Shown here one piece after another: positions 53,249 to 62,546 of a stretch of 64,000 bases of DNA. The notes below the pieces were generated by a model, which saw only the letters and a program-made list of their open reading frames with translations, was not told where the DNA came from and did no database searches. The translations under genes and the position numbers were made by a program. This DNA is from TH-plancto1 sp043777375 (GTDB lineage: Bacteria > Planctomycetota > Planctomycetia > Planctomycetales > Planctomycetaceae). Each line of letters begins with the position of its first letter. The first letter of the stretch is position 1. Location of the stretch: assembly GCA_043777375.1 (NCBI GenBank), contig JAYWHX010000027.1, positions 4,315-68,314 on the forward strand, written 5' to 3'.

Positions 53249-54220
53249 ATGCGCGTTCTCTCAGGCATTCAACCCACCGGCCAGATTCATTGGGGCAACT
53301 ACTTCGGAGCAGTCCGGCAGTACATCGAACTCCAAAAGCACGATGCGGCGCTCTACTTCATCGCCGACCTGCACGCGCTGACGACAGTTCGCAACCCCGC
53401 TGACCTGCGGCGAAATGTCACGAACGCGGCGCTGGACTTGTTGGCTCTCGGACTCGATCCGAACAAGGCAACACTCTACGTCCAGTCTGATGTCCCCGAG
53501 GTCAGTGAGCTGACGTGGCTGCTGATGACCGTCACGCAGATGCACCTGCTGGAGAAATGCCACGCCTATAAGGACAAGAAAGCCAAGGGCCTCGCCGCCG
53601 ATGCCGGACTTTTCACCTACCCCGTCCTGATGGCCGCAGACATCCTGCTGTATGACAGCAATCTGGTCCCGGTCGGACAGGATCAGATCCAGCACATCGA
53701 GGTCACGCGCGACGTGGCCCAGCGGTTCAACACGATCTACGAGCGCGAGGTGTTCGTCCTGCCGGAACCCTATGTCGTGCAGTCGCTCGCCAAGGTGCCA
53801 GGCCTCGACGGCGAGAAAATGTCCAAGAGCTACAACAACACGATCGAAGTCTTTATGGAGCCGAAAGCCCTCCGTAAGAAGATCATGTCGATCAAGACCG
53901 ACTCGAAGGGCGTTGATGACGTGAAAGACCCCGAGACCTGTTCGGTGTTCACGCTGTTCAAGCTGTTCGCCAACGAGGAGCAGCAAACGGCTCTGGCCGA
54001 CAAGTATCGCGCGGGCGGCATGGGTTACGGCGAAGCCAAGCAGGCTTTGTACGACCAAGCGATGGAAGCCTTCGGCCCCGCCTTCGAACGCCGCGCCCAA
54101 CTCGCCGCCAATCCGGACACTGTGCGCGATGTGCTGCGCGAGGGAGCGAGGAAGGCCCGCGTGAAAGCCCTCGAAGTTCTGACTCGCGCTCGTGAAGCCT
54201 GCGGGCTGGGCGGCAGATAG
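53249..54220 (+). CDS. trpS: Tryptophan--tRNA ligase
   Basis: 323 residues from ATG 53249 (MRVLSGIQPTGQIHWGNYFGA); the upstream frame to 53177 adds nothing conserved. Class I synthetase. HIGH equivalent HWGN, then YFIADLHALT, TYPVLMAADILLY, VGQDQIQHIEVTRDVAQRFN and the intact KMSKS loop GEKMSKSYNN. Normal length for bacterial TrpS. Confidence 0.96.
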   Translation: MRVLSGIQPTGQIHWGNYFGAVRQYIELQKHDAALYFIADLHALTTVRNPADLRRNVTNAALDLLALGLDPNKATLYVQSDVPEVSELTWLLMTVTQMHLLEKCHAYKDKKAKGLAADAGLFTYPVLMAADILLYDSNLVPVGQDQIQHIEVTRDVAQRFNTIYEREVFVLPEPYVVQSLAKVPGLDGEKMSKSYNNTIEVFMEPKALRKKIMSIKTDSKGVDDVKDPETCSVFTLFKLFANEEQQTALADKYRAGGMGYGEAKQALYDQAMEAFGPAFERRAQLAANPDTVRDVLREGARKARVKALEVLTRAREACGLGGR

Positions 54221-54469
54221 CTTGTGGAACGGAATTCATTCGGTTCCGGCACATGCCGCGAAATTGAAGGGCGGACTGGCGACATCGGTAAAGCCCATCC
54301 CCACTGAGAATACGAGTGAAGCGACACTTCACTGGAGTGCTGACGAAGCACCAGGATGCCCGCGAGTGACTCCACGATAGCTCGCGCCACTGCATCATCG
54401 AGGTCTTGTTGCCCTCAAATGTCCCCCCCATCGATCACTCATTTTTCACCACGATTGCGAGGACTCCTC

Positions 54470-55867
54470 ATGCCCTTCATCCGACTCGCCGCTGTGATGT
54501 TCGCGCTCGCCTGCCTGCCGCACCTGACATACGGTGCCTTAGTCGTCGACAACGTTGAGTCACTGGTCGTAGCCGTGCGAGACGGAGCTGAGGGAGCGGC
54601 CATCGAGATCGCGGCTGGCACCTACGAACTGCCGGCCACGTTGGAACTCAAAGCCGGGATGACGCTCAAAGGGGCGGGCATCGACAAGACGATCATCACC
54701 CATGCGGCGGGGTGGAAGCCGTCCACGAAGTCGCTGCCCGATCCCGAGATGACATTGGACGGGTTGGACACCGACGCGTACTTGATTCGGCTCAAGCGAG
54801 ACACCGCTGGAGTCACCATCTCTCACATGACCCTGCTCGGTCCCCAGCTGCATGGGGGGATCTTCGCTTGGTTCCACACGAACCTGCATCTAGACCACGT
54901 GCGGATCAAGGACACTTTGTGGAGCGGGATTCGATCGTTCGGGATGCAGAAGGCGAAGATTCATGACTGCGAGTTCATTGACGCAGGCGGTCGCTGGGAC
55001 AACGGTCAACCCGGGGTCAAGGGGGGCATCACGGGCGGCGGAATTTTCGCCTGCTGGATGAGCGAATGCGAGATCTTCGACAATCGTTTCGTCCGCACCC
55101 AGTCCGGCCCCGCGGACGAGTTCTACGGCATCAAGGTCCGGCAAGGCACACATTGTCACGTTCATCACAACACCATCGAAACCAACTTCTCGATGGAGTT
55201 CCCCTTCGAGAACGATGAAGACAACGAGATCGACCACAACGTCTGCCACGGCACCATCTCGATCCCGAAGCACGCGGGCGGCGTGGTCCCCCAAAGTGGT
55301 CGCACGTTCCACATCCACCATAACTGGATGAAAGACAGCTACTCCATCGAGTTCGTCCGCAACGGGGTCGAGATCGACCACAACCTCTTCGACTTCGATG
55401 CGAAACTGGATCACGGCAACCTCATCTCTGCGTTCGGTGATGTGGCCGCGAAGGGCCCCGCCAGCTTCCACAACAATCTGGTGAGCAATCCGGGTCGCGG
55501 CGTCGTCTGGATCAATGAAGTGTTCAACCACTTCGAAGTCCGCAACAACCATATCATAACACGGACCACAGCCACCCCGCGCGACGAGGGGCTGTTCGGG
55601 TTCAACGGTGGGAACGACTTCGCAACGATTTCGATCAAGGACAACCTGATCGAGTGCCAAGGCCAAGCCCGCCCCCTGCTGCGAGCTGCGGAGAGCTACT
55701 CTGCGACCGTGGAGAACAACACGCTGATCAACGTGTCCGATGCCGACAAGCTGAAGAACCCCCAAGCCGACCGCCCCGTCGGGCTGGAGAAGCCGCTCCA
55801 GTTCCAGTGCGGGACTCATGGCGAGTTCACCGTGGAGGGTTGGAAGGCAGGACCAACGAAGAAGTGA
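54470..55867 (+). CDS. Exported right-handed parallel beta-helix protein
   Basis: 465 residues from ATG 54470 (gagga upstream), signal peptide ending HLTYG. Repeated short turns with Asn/His ladders are visible: HVHHNTIETNF, EIDHNVCHG, HIHHNWMKDS, EIDHNLFDF, SFHNNLVSN, EVRNNHIIT, SIKDNLIEC and VENNTLINV. This is the pattern of pectate-lyase-like and NosD-like beta-helices. An opening AIEIAAGTYELPATLELKAGMTLKGAG is the usual cap region. Polysaccharide binding or cleavage is plausible; no specific catalytic triad was recognised. Confidence 0.85.
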   Translation: MPFIRLAAVMFALACLPHLTYGALVVDNVESLVVAVRDGAEGAAIEIAAGTYELPATLELKAGMTLKGAGIDKTIITHAAGWKPSTKSLPDPEMTLDGLDTDAYLIRLKRDTAGVTISHMTLLGPQLHGGIFAWFHTNLHLDHVRIKDTLWSGIRSFGMQKAKIHDCEFIDAGGRWDNGQPGVKGGITGGGIFACWMSECEIFDNRFVRTQSGPADEFYGIKVRQGTHCHVHHNTIETNFSMEFPFENDEDNEIDHNVCHGTISIPKHAGGVVPQSGRTFHIHHNWMKDSYSIEFVRNGVEIDHNLFDFDAKLDHGNLISAFGDVAAKGPASFHNNLVSNPGRGVVWINEVFNHFEVRNNHIITRTTATPRDEGLFGFNGGNDFATISIKDNLIECQGQARPLLRAAESYSATVENNTLINVSDADKLKNPQADRPVGLEKPLQFQCGTHGEFTVEGWKAGPTKK

Positions 55868-56122
55868 GCGAGGAGCACCGCCCCCATCGCCCTTGTGATC
55901 GATGTTGGCAGCCAAACTTCCACTGAACCGATCTCAAGGGCGGTCACTGCTTCCGACTCTTTCCTCCAAGCTCCCGCTTTCGACGAGATTTCGGTTCCGG
56001 AGTGTGACGAATAAACTACAATCGATGTGTTAGCTAAGAGGTCGTCCAAACCCGTTGCGCGTCCGTCTCTGGGGATTGGGCGCGCGATGGCCAGCTGAGT
56101 GGTGGGCACGGAGATTCCCCTA

Positions 56123-57469
56123 ATGAACCCCTTTGAATCATTGTCGCGACGCCAGTTGCTGCAAGTCGGCGCAGCTGGTGTTCTCGGTTCCGCTCTCCCG
56201 CAGCGAGTTCGCGCGGAGTCGAATACCCAATCCAAATCGGTGATCTGGGTCCATTTGAGTGGTGGGCCGAGTCAGCTCGACATGTGGGACCCGAAACCGC
56301 AGGCTCCCGAGGGGATTCGCGGCGAGTTCGGGGCCATCGAGACGGCAATTCCCGGTGTCTTTGTCGGCGAGCACATGCCCCGGCTCGCAAAGATGCTCAA
56401 TCAGTGGACCGTTCTGCGAACTCTGACGCATGGAGAGGGGAACCACCTGCTGGCCACGCATGTCGCTCTGACGGGGCGCCCGACGCCGGTTCCGCGCGGA
56501 GGCAGTGACCTCGACCGGGTACAGTCCCGCAGCGATTTTCCCAACATGGCGTCCGCTCTCGATTATGTGCATCCCCGAACGGATGGCGTGCCAAGCGGCG
56601 TCTCGCTGCCGAACTACTTTATCGAGGGGCCGCTCACTTGGCCGGGCCAGTACTCCGGGTTCATCGGCATGAAACACGACCCATGGCAAATCAACCAGGA
56701 CCCCAACGATCCAAATTTCAAGGTTGATTCGCTGAGTCTCCCCCAGGACGTTTCGCCGTCGCGGCTGGTCTCGCGCCACGAGTTGACCTCGATCCTCGAA
56801 CGCCAAAACCCGATGGGTGGGCGCGCAGCTGGGTTTGGCGAGCAGCAGGAATTGGCGTTCTCGCTGCTGACATCGGCCAGGGTCACGAAGGCGTTCGACA
56901 TCCAGAGTGAGCCCCCGGAAACTCGCGACCGCTATGGCCGGAACAAGTTTGGCCAGTCGCTATTGCTGTCCCGTCGACTGGTCGAGGCTGGTGTCCCGAT
57001 GGTGCAAGCTGCGATGGGAATCGTCCAGACATGGGACACGCATACCGACAACTGGGGCCGGCTCAAGAACACACTTTTGCCACAACTCGATCAGGGGCTG
57101 GAAGCCCTGATGACCGACCTCGCCAACAGTGGATTGCTGGACGACACGATGGTCGTCGTGATGGGCGAGTTTGGCCGCACCCCACGGATCTCGACGTTGC
57201 CGGGCCAAACACTCCCTGGTCGCGATCACTGGCCCTACGTGTACTCGGGCCTGTTCGCCGGAGCTGGTGTTCGCGGGGGTCAAGTCCTCGGTCAGTCCGA
57301 TGCGAACGCCGCCTACCCCGTCTCGCGCTCTTGGACCCCTGCGGATGTGTGTACGACGGTTTACAACGCCTTGGGCGTCGATTTCCACGCCGAACTGCGC
57401 GACCCACTGGGCCGCCCGAATCGGTTGATGAACGGTGAGGTGATTGAGCAGTTGTATTCCGGGACGTAA
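56123..57469 (+). CDS. DUF1501 Tat-exported protein
   Basis: 448 residues from ATG 56123 (ggag upstream). The twin-arginine leader is LSRRQLLQVGAAGVLGSALP. DUF1501 features: SVIWVHLSGGPSQLDMWDPKPQAPEGIRGEF, HMPRLAKMLNQWTVLRTLTHGEGNHLLATHVALTG, MVVVMGEFGRTPRI and GRDHWPYVYSGLFAGAGVRGG. The family is related to alkaline phosphatase/sulfatase folds and is very abundant in planctomycetes, usually paired with DUF1800 or DUF1553 proteins. No such partner is next to it. Confidence 0.93.
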   Translation: MNPFESLSRRQLLQVGAAGVLGSALPQRVRAESNTQSKSVIWVHLSGGPSQLDMWDPKPQAPEGIRGEFGAIETAIPGVFVGEHMPRLAKMLNQWTVLRTLTHGEGNHLLATHVALTGRPTPVPRGGSDLDRVQSRSDFPNMASALDYVHPRTDGVPSGVSLPNYFIEGPLTWPGQYSGFIGMKHDPWQINQDPNDPNFKVDSLSLPQDVSPSRLVSRHELTSILERQNPMGGRAAGFGEQQELAFSLLTSARVTKAFDIQSEPPETRDRYGRNKFGQSLLLSRRLVEAGVPMVQAAMGIVQTWDTHTDNWGRLKNTLLPQLDQGLEALMTDLANSGLLDDTMVVVMGEFGRTPRISTLPGQTLPGRDHWPYVYSGLFAGAGVRGGQVLGQSDANAAYPVSRSWTPADVCTTVYNALGVDFHAELRDPLGRPNRLMNGEVIEQLYSGT

Positions 57470-57630
57470 TGGCATTGTCGACCGCTCCTCTTCGAAGACT
57501 TCGCGTCGCAGCGAAACGAGGGCTCGGACTCGATTGCAACCGGGAGGGGTTCCTACTCGGTTGACCTCCCCGGGTTCCCGTGGACAATCCATTCTGTGTG
57601 ATTCAAACACTGCCTTCAGGAGAAATCGGG

Positions 57631-58020
57631 ATGTCGACGACCGTCATTGAAGAAGTTCTGGCTGCCAGCCGCAAGTTGCTGTCCTGCATCGATGCCGGGA
57701 ACTGGGCCGAGTATGTGAAACTGTGCGATGAGTCGATCACCTGCTTCGAGCCGGAAGCGCTGGGTCACCTGGTCGCTGGACTACCGTTTCACGAGTTCTA
57801 CTTCAAGCTGCCCGCCAGCAATTCGCCGCGTCAGTCGACGATCGCCTCCCCGCAGGTCCGCGTGCTGAGCGACACCTCAGCGCTGGTTACGTACGTGCGC
57901 GTCGTGCAGAAACTCGATGCGCAGGGGTCACCGGTCTCGGTGGCTGGCATGGAAACTCGTGTCTGGCAAAAGGTGAATGGAACGTGGCTGCACGTCCATT
58001 TCCACCGCACTCCGTGCTAG
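57631..58020 (+). CDS. Bacterial CaMKII association-domain (hub-like) protein
   Basis: 129 residues from ATG 57631, with aggag 9-13 bases upstream. The whole protein matches the calcium/calmodulin-dependent kinase II association domain, a cone-shaped SnoaL/NTF2-like fold: LLSCIDAGNWAEYVKLCDESITCFEPEALGHLVAGLPFHEFYFKLP, then RVLSDTSALVTYVRVVQKLDAQGSPV, METRVWQKVNGTWLHVHFHRT. In animals this domain assembles kinase subunits into 12-14-mers. In bacteria it stands alone with unknown ligand. No kinase is adjacent. Confidence 0.88.
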   Translation: MSTTVIEEVLAASRKLLSCIDAGNWAEYVKLCDESITCFEPEALGHLVAGLPFHEFYFKLPASNSPRQSTIASPQVRVLSDTSALVTYVRVVQKLDAQGSPVSVAGMETRVWQKVNGTWLHVHFHRTPC

Positions 58021-58142
58021 ATTGAAGCCCTCTGCGGTCTGCCAGAGAGGTCTAGAGAGTGTGGCTCGTGAGACGAATGGCGTTCAGCGAGCTGCGAAAC
58101 CACGTCGCCGATGTGGTCCGACCGATTTCGAGAGGGCCCCCC

Positions 58143-59189
58143 ATGACGACTCATTCCCGTCGAGGCTTCTTGACCCGCATGGCCGCACTGGGCTGGGTGG
58201 CCAGTGGCCTCGGGCCATTGAGACTGCACGCTGCCGACACCCCAGACCTGTTGACTCCCGAAACCAAGGTCGCCATCCGGGCAGGTCTCAAGTGGCTCGC
58301 CGAGCAGCAACATCCGAACGGTTCCTTCGGGAGTGTCGCGCGGTATCAAGGCAACGTCGGCATTGCGGGCTTGGTGGGGCTGGCATTTCTCTCGTCGGGC
58401 AGCACCCCCGGACGCGGGCCATACGGGGCGGCTCTCAGCCGGGTGATCGACTATCTCATCACTTGCAGCACTCCCACCGGATACATCATCGAGGCCGAGA
58501 GCGAGACCGAAAGCCCGATGTATGGGCACGGCTTTGCGACGATGTTCCTGGCCGAGGCGCTCGGTATGTCCGATCGCGAACAACTCTCCAAAGTCGTTCG
58601 CAAGGCGGTCGCTCTCATTGTTCAAACTCAAAACGAAGAGGGCGGCTGGCGGTATTTCCCCACGCCGAAGGACGCCGATATCTCGGTGACAGCCTGCCAA
58701 CTGATGGCCCTGCGGGCGGCACGCAATACGGGGATTTCGGTCCCCAAAGAAACCATCGATCGCGGGGTCGAGTACATTACGAAATGTCAGAACTCCGACG
58801 GAGGATTCCGCTACCGCATCTTCGATTCGCAGGAGAGCCGGTTCGCGCGCTCCGCAGCTGCGGTGACAGCACTGTATACATCGGGAGTTCACGAGGGAGC
58901 GGTCCTCGATCAGGGGCGAGCCTATATGCGCCAGTTCCTACCCGGCGTGCGCGGTATCCATGAAAACGACTTTTACTTTTACGGCCACTACTACGCCGTA
59001 CAAGCCGCCTGGCACGCGGGGGGCGATTTATGGGACAGCTGGTATCCCGCGATTCGTAACGAACTGCAACGAACCCAGTCCGCCGATGGCAGCTGGTTCG
59101 ACGCCTGGTTCGGCAGCGAGTTCAGCACCGCCATGGCCCTGATCGTGCTACAAACACCGAATCACCTGCTGCCGATTTTTGATCGATAA
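58143..59189 (+). CDS. Tat-exported squalene-cyclase/prenyltransferase-fold protein
   Basis: 348 residues from ATG 58143. Twin-arginine leader SRRGFLTRMAALGWVASGLG. Four or more QW-like repeats are visible: GLKWLAEQQHPNGSFGS, ALIVQTQNEEGGWRYFP, GVEYITKCQNSDGGFRYR and NELQRTQSADGSWFD, the alpha6-alpha6 barrel of prenyltransferase/squalene-oxidase proteins. The DxDD catalytic motif of true cyclases was not seen, so it is likely not a hopene cyclase. Planctomycete homologues are common exported proteins of unknown role. Confidence 0.85.
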   Translation: MTTHSRRGFLTRMAALGWVASGLGPLRLHAADTPDLLTPETKVAIRAGLKWLAEQQHPNGSFGSVARYQGNVGIAGLVGLAFLSSGSTPGRGPYGAALSRVIDYLITCSTPTGYIIEAESETESPMYGHGFATMFLAEALGMSDREQLSKVVRKAVALIVQTQNEEGGWRYFPTPKDADISVTACQLMALRAARNTGISVPKETIDRGVEYITKCQNSDGGFRYRIFDSQESRFARSAAAVTALYTSGVHEGAVLDQGRAYMRQFLPGVRGIHENDFYFYGHYYAVQAAWHAGGDLWDSWYPAIRNELQRTQSADGSWFDAWFGSEFSTAMALIVLQTPNHLLPIFDR

Positions 59190-59278
59190 GATGCGGCAAA
59201 GTGGCGGGGGCAGAATCCTGTGATCCACCTGCACCTTACTTCCGTTATTGATCTCTGACACCTGTTGCAGAGATCATC

Positions 59279-59497
59279 ATGAATACCACCACGAACGCCC
59301 GAAACACGGCTCCCTGCCCAATCTGTGGAACTTCCCAATTCGAGTGGGGACGAATGGGCACCCCGTACCACACAAGCTTTATCAGCGATCATCAGCAAGG
59401 ATGGGCGAGGTTTTTCGCAAGTGGAGCACCGTCGATTGCTCGTCGCTGTCAGAAGTGTGGAAATCTCCAGCTCTTCACGGAATTTGACGGAGGCTAG
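59279..59497 (+). CDS. Small zinc-ribbon protein, first of a tandem pair
   Basis: 72 residues. Two CxxC pairs are 46 residues apart: CPICGTSQFEWGRMGTP and RRCQKCGNLQLF. A close relative lies 93 bases downstream on the same strand. Probably a stand-alone zinc-binding domain; partner and function unknown. Coding status is supported by the duplicated, conserved Cys pattern. Confidence 0.7.
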   Translation: MNTTTNARNTAPCPICGTSQFEWGRMGTPYHTSFISDHQQGWARFFASGAPSIARRCQKCGNLQLFTEFDGG

Positions 59498-59589
59498 GGG
59501 CGGCATTCAACCCGGATACCCTGCTCCTCGAAGACAGAGATCGATGTCTGATCTGAAAGAGTTCACACGCAGAATACAGGATACTTCCG

Positions 59590-59841
59590 ATGGAGATTCC
59601 AAACACGGACCCTCAAATGAAACTCCTGAGCCAGTTCCCCTGCTCGGTCTGCGGTCAGACTCAATTCGAGTTCGGACAGTTCGGTAGCCCCGGTGGGATG
59701 TTGTTTTCCCCGGGAAACGGAAAATTCTGGAACATGCCTCGCAGCTTCTGGAGTCCCAAAATGACTATCGCCCGCGCATGCTTGAACTGTGGGAATCTCC
59801 AAGGGTTTATTCGCAAGTTTACGCCCCTGCCGGAAGGGTGA
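59590..59841 (+). CDS. Small zinc-ribbon protein, second of a tandem pair
   Basis: 83 residues. CSVCGQTQFEFGQFGSP and RACLNCGNLQGF repeat the pattern of the preceding gene (CxxC-x(2)-QFE(W/F)G...C-x2-CGNLQ). The middle is longer (FSPGNGKFWNMPRSFWSPK). Tandem duplication with divergence is the simplest reading. Confidence 0.72.
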   Translation: MEIPNTDPQMKLLSQFPCSVCGQTQFEFGQFGSPGGMLFSPGNGKFWNMPRSFWSPKMTIARACLNCGNLQGFIRKFTPLPEG

Positions 59842-59891
59842 GCATTCCTTGAATGCACTGCCGCACGATGGAATTAATCATTGGAATCCAA

Positions 59892-60611
59892 TCAACGGCT
59901 TCTCGCCCACACGCACAGCCCCGCCAGCTGAATGGCCGCTGTCTCGGTTCGCAGAATCTGGTCTGCGATCCGCACACGTCGGGCACCTGCTGGGGCGGCT
60001 TGCTCCAATTCCGCCGTGCTCCAGCCCCCCTCGGGTCCGATCAACAGCAGTACGTCGCCGGTTCCCACGGGGATCATTTCCGATTGGAATCGCTCCCCGT
60101 GCGGATCGCCGATCAGTGTCACACGGGGGGATGTCTCGGGGGCGGCGCTTCTCAAGCAGTCGGCAAACGATTTGTTTTCAACCACTTGCATTACGAAATC
60201 ACGGCCCGATTGTTTGCACGCCGCCACCACGGCGGCTTGCAGCTTATCCAGCTTTCCCGCCCCGGGTTCCACCACCGTGCGCTCGGTCATCATCGGGATC
60301 AGCTGATCGATGCCCAGTTCTGTGGCTTTTTCCACCAACCAGCGAAAGCGGTCGCCCTTGGGCGGAGCGACGGCCAGCCGGATCGCGGGCTGGGGGGCAA
60401 TCTGCATTTCACGCAGCTCGATGATGCGAACTTCGACCCGATCCTTTTTGACGAGCGTAATCTCAGCGTTAGCAGATTGTCCCCGCCCGTCAAAGAGCTC
60501 GACACGGTCTCCCGGCAGTTTTCTGAGGACTCGCGCCGCATGGTGCGATTCTGCCTCATCGAGCGAAAAGGTGGATCGTGAGAGTCCTGCCGGATGAAAG
60601 AATCGATCCAT
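59892..60611 (-). CDS. rsmE: 16S rRNA (uracil(1498)-N3)-methyltransferase
   Basis: 239 residues from ATG 60611 (MDRFFHPAGL). Methylates U1498 of 16S rRNA; SPOUT fold. Family features: SHHAARVLRKLPGDRVELFDGRG (N-terminal PUA-like domain), RWLVEKATELGIDQLIPMMTERTV, CKQSGRDFVM (usually CEQSGR), the knot LLIGPEGGWSTAELE, and ADQILRTETAAI (usually LGxRILRTETA). Divergent from the AAA gene. Confidence 0.93.
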   Translation of the reverse strand: MDRFFHPAGLSRSTFSLDEAESHHAARVLRKLPGDRVELFDGRGQSANAEITLVKKDRVEVRIIELREMQIAPQPAIRLAVAPPKGDRFRWLVEKATELGIDQLIPMMTERTVVEPGAGKLDKLQAAVVAACKQSGRDFVMQVVENKSFADCLRSAAPETSPRVTLIGDPHGERFQSEMIPVGTGDVLLLIGPEGGWSTAELEQAAPAGARRVRIADQILRTETAAIQLAGLCVWARSR

Positions 60612-60849
60612 GGGAGACGAACATTCTTGTTTCAAGTTCTCTGCCGGGAATTCCGAACCTTGCGGGACACCGCCGTTGCCGTCCGATGCAAGAAGCGAAG
60701 ATCGGCAACAACTGCATTTCCTTGCGAACTGTCTCAGATGTCAGCTCGTGAGGGAATCGTACCGGGATCACGGATTGATCGACCGGAGACAGGTTGCCGT
60801 CATGGGGGCCGGGTGTGGCCTCGAAACACATGACGAGAAGGAACTCTCG

Positions 60850-61683
60850 ATGTCAGTGACTGTTCGTCCGCTGAGTACCGCTGGGATGCGTGCCTCGTGC
60901 AAGGCTCTGGTGCCTTTTGCCGACCCCCCCACGACGGACATGTATTTTCCCAGCGATGTCCACGAAGAGGCCCTCGCTCGCCTGCTCTATCAAGTCGAGG
61001 AACGCGAACGATGCGGCCTGCTGACCGGAGCACCCGGCTCCGGAAAATCGACTGTCATCATTCGCCTGCATCAGCAGCTGCGCCGGACGGGGTGGAAGTC
61101 GTGCCGCATCGATCTGGCGGGTGTTGATCACGCCGCTTTGCTGCATCGTGTCGCGGCGGAACTCGGCTGCAATCCGGCCTCTGATTCCGATCCGCATGAG
61201 ATCTGGGATCACCTGGAGCTCATGCTCGCCGCCGCCGCCCGGGTCCAGCAGCCCTGGGTGCTGCTTTTTGACCACGCCGATCGGCTGCGACCGGGGGCGT
61301 TGTCGCTGCTCGAGCAGCTGCTGCATTCGCCGCACTCGCGGGGCTTGGTGATGCTGTTCGCGACCCGCAATGAGGGGCGAACACCACTGATCAAAACACT
61401 CAGCGAGCATACGAGTCTCCGCATCGAGCTGTCCGCACTCTCGGTCACTGAAACGCAGTGGTATGTCGAGCACACGCTCGATCGCGGGATGCTCTCAACT
61501 CCGAGATTCACCCGCGACGCGGTCCAGCTGCTGACTCGGATCACCGCCGGAGTCCCTCGGCAGATCAACCGCTTATGCCGCGCGGTCATCCTGGCAGCCA
61601 ATGCGGACCACCGTTTCGAAATCGATTCCGAACTGATGCTCTCGGTGGCTGAAGAGCTGCTCGATTTGCAGGTGGTTGGTTAG
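60850..61683 (+). CDS. ExeA-like AAA ATPase
   Basis: 277 residues from ATG 60850 (aagga upstream). ExeA/GspA-type general secretion ATPase fold: MYFPSDVHEEALARLLYQVEERERCGLLTGAPGSGKSTVI (Walker A GAPGSGKS), HLELMLAAAARVQQPWVLLFDHADRL (Walker B LLFDHAD), ATRNEGRTPLIKTL (sensor) and ELSALSVTETQWYVEHTLDRG, then ITAGVPRQINRLCRAVILAA. There is no peptidoglycan-binding or membrane domain, and no ExeB, so a link to secretion is only by family name. Confidence 0.9.
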   Translation: MSVTVRPLSTAGMRASCKALVPFADPPTTDMYFPSDVHEEALARLLYQVEERERCGLLTGAPGSGKSTVIIRLHQQLRRTGWKSCRIDLAGVDHAALLHRVAAELGCNPASDSDPHEIWDHLELMLAAAARVQQPWVLLFDHADRLRPGALSLLEQLLHSPHSRGLVMLFATRNEGRTPLIKTLSEHTSLRIELSALSVTETQWYVEHTLDRGMLSTPRFTRDAVQLLTRITAGVPRQINRLCRAVILAANADHRFEIDSELMLSVAEELLDLQVVG

Positions 61684-61858
61684 CGAGTCGTACGCTTCAC
61701 GAGAGATTCCGGCACGCGGCCCTGCATGGCATGGCGGGCGAAATGATTGTGTGAAACTGCCTGATGCCACATTCCTTCACGGCCTGCTAAACTGGTCCTC
61801 TGGGCTCCCAGAGCGGACTGGTCCCGCCCATATCTCACTCGCAAAGACGCGGCGCTGC

Positions 61859-62503
61859 ATGGCTGACATCAAGTTTGATTTCGATGGCCCGAAAAAGGCC
61901 CCGTTGACGATTGCCCTGGCCCCCGCGTCGGGCCAGAGCCTGAAGGTCGAATTCATGGCCCACTTCGCCGATGCTCTGGGCAAGATCGGTCTGCGCGTGG
62001 CCCGCTTCAACTTTCCGTATATGGCCGAGCGGGACACCACCGGACGGCGCAGGGCTCCCGATGGAGAGCCAGTTCTGCACGACACCTGGCGTCAGGTCAT
62101 CGCTCAACTGGGACCGGAAAATCTCTTCATCGGCGGTAAGTCGCAGGGTGGCCGAACCGCAGCTGTCGTGGCTGACGAGTGCCACGTGCGGGGCGTCGTC
62201 TGTCTGGGGTTTCCATTCCATCCGACTGCCAAGCCGAGTCAGTACGATGTTTCGCCGCTCGATGTCATCCAGACACCGACCATGGTGATGCAGGGCGAGT
62301 GGGACACGTACGGAGATAAGATCGAAGTCGCCAGCTATGCTCTCTCCCAGAAAGTTCAATTCAAGTGGATGAAGGAAGGCGACCACAGCTTCCAGCCCCC
62401 GAAGGAATCGAAGCGAACCCGCGAAGAGAATTGGGACGTCGCCACTCGCCTCATTGGACGGTTTATTATGGAAGTCACCAACATCGAGTTGGCCGTGAAG
62501 TAG
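61859..62503 (+). CDS. Alpha/beta hydrolase, KANL3/Tex30 family
   Basis: 214 residues from ATG 61859. Predicted dienelactone-hydrolase-like fold: LTIALAPASGQSLKVEFMAHFADALGKIGLRVARFNFPYM, nucleophile elbow IGGKSQGGRTAAVVA, FPFHPTAKPSQYD, TMVMQGEWDTYGDK (acid) and EGDHSFQPPKES (His). All three catalytic residues (S, D, H) are in place. Substrate unknown. The frame upstream to 61676 is not conserved-looking. Confidence 0.88.
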   Translation: MADIKFDFDGPKKAPLTIALAPASGQSLKVEFMAHFADALGKIGLRVARFNFPYMAERDTTGRRRAPDGEPVLHDTWRQVIAQLGPENLFIGGKSQGGRTAAVVADECHVRGVVCLGFPFHPTAKPSQYDVSPLDVIQTPTMVMQGEWDTYGDKIEVASYALSQKVQFKWMKEGDHSFQPPKESKRTREENWDVATRLIGRFIMEVTNIELAVK

Positions 62504-62546
62504 CAGGATTGCTCGAACGTCCAGCGGGAACGTGCTGGTACCCGTT

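Noticed and set aside
54890..55915. 341-codon open frame on the minus strand
   Set aside because: Antisense to the beta-helix gene; no motif.
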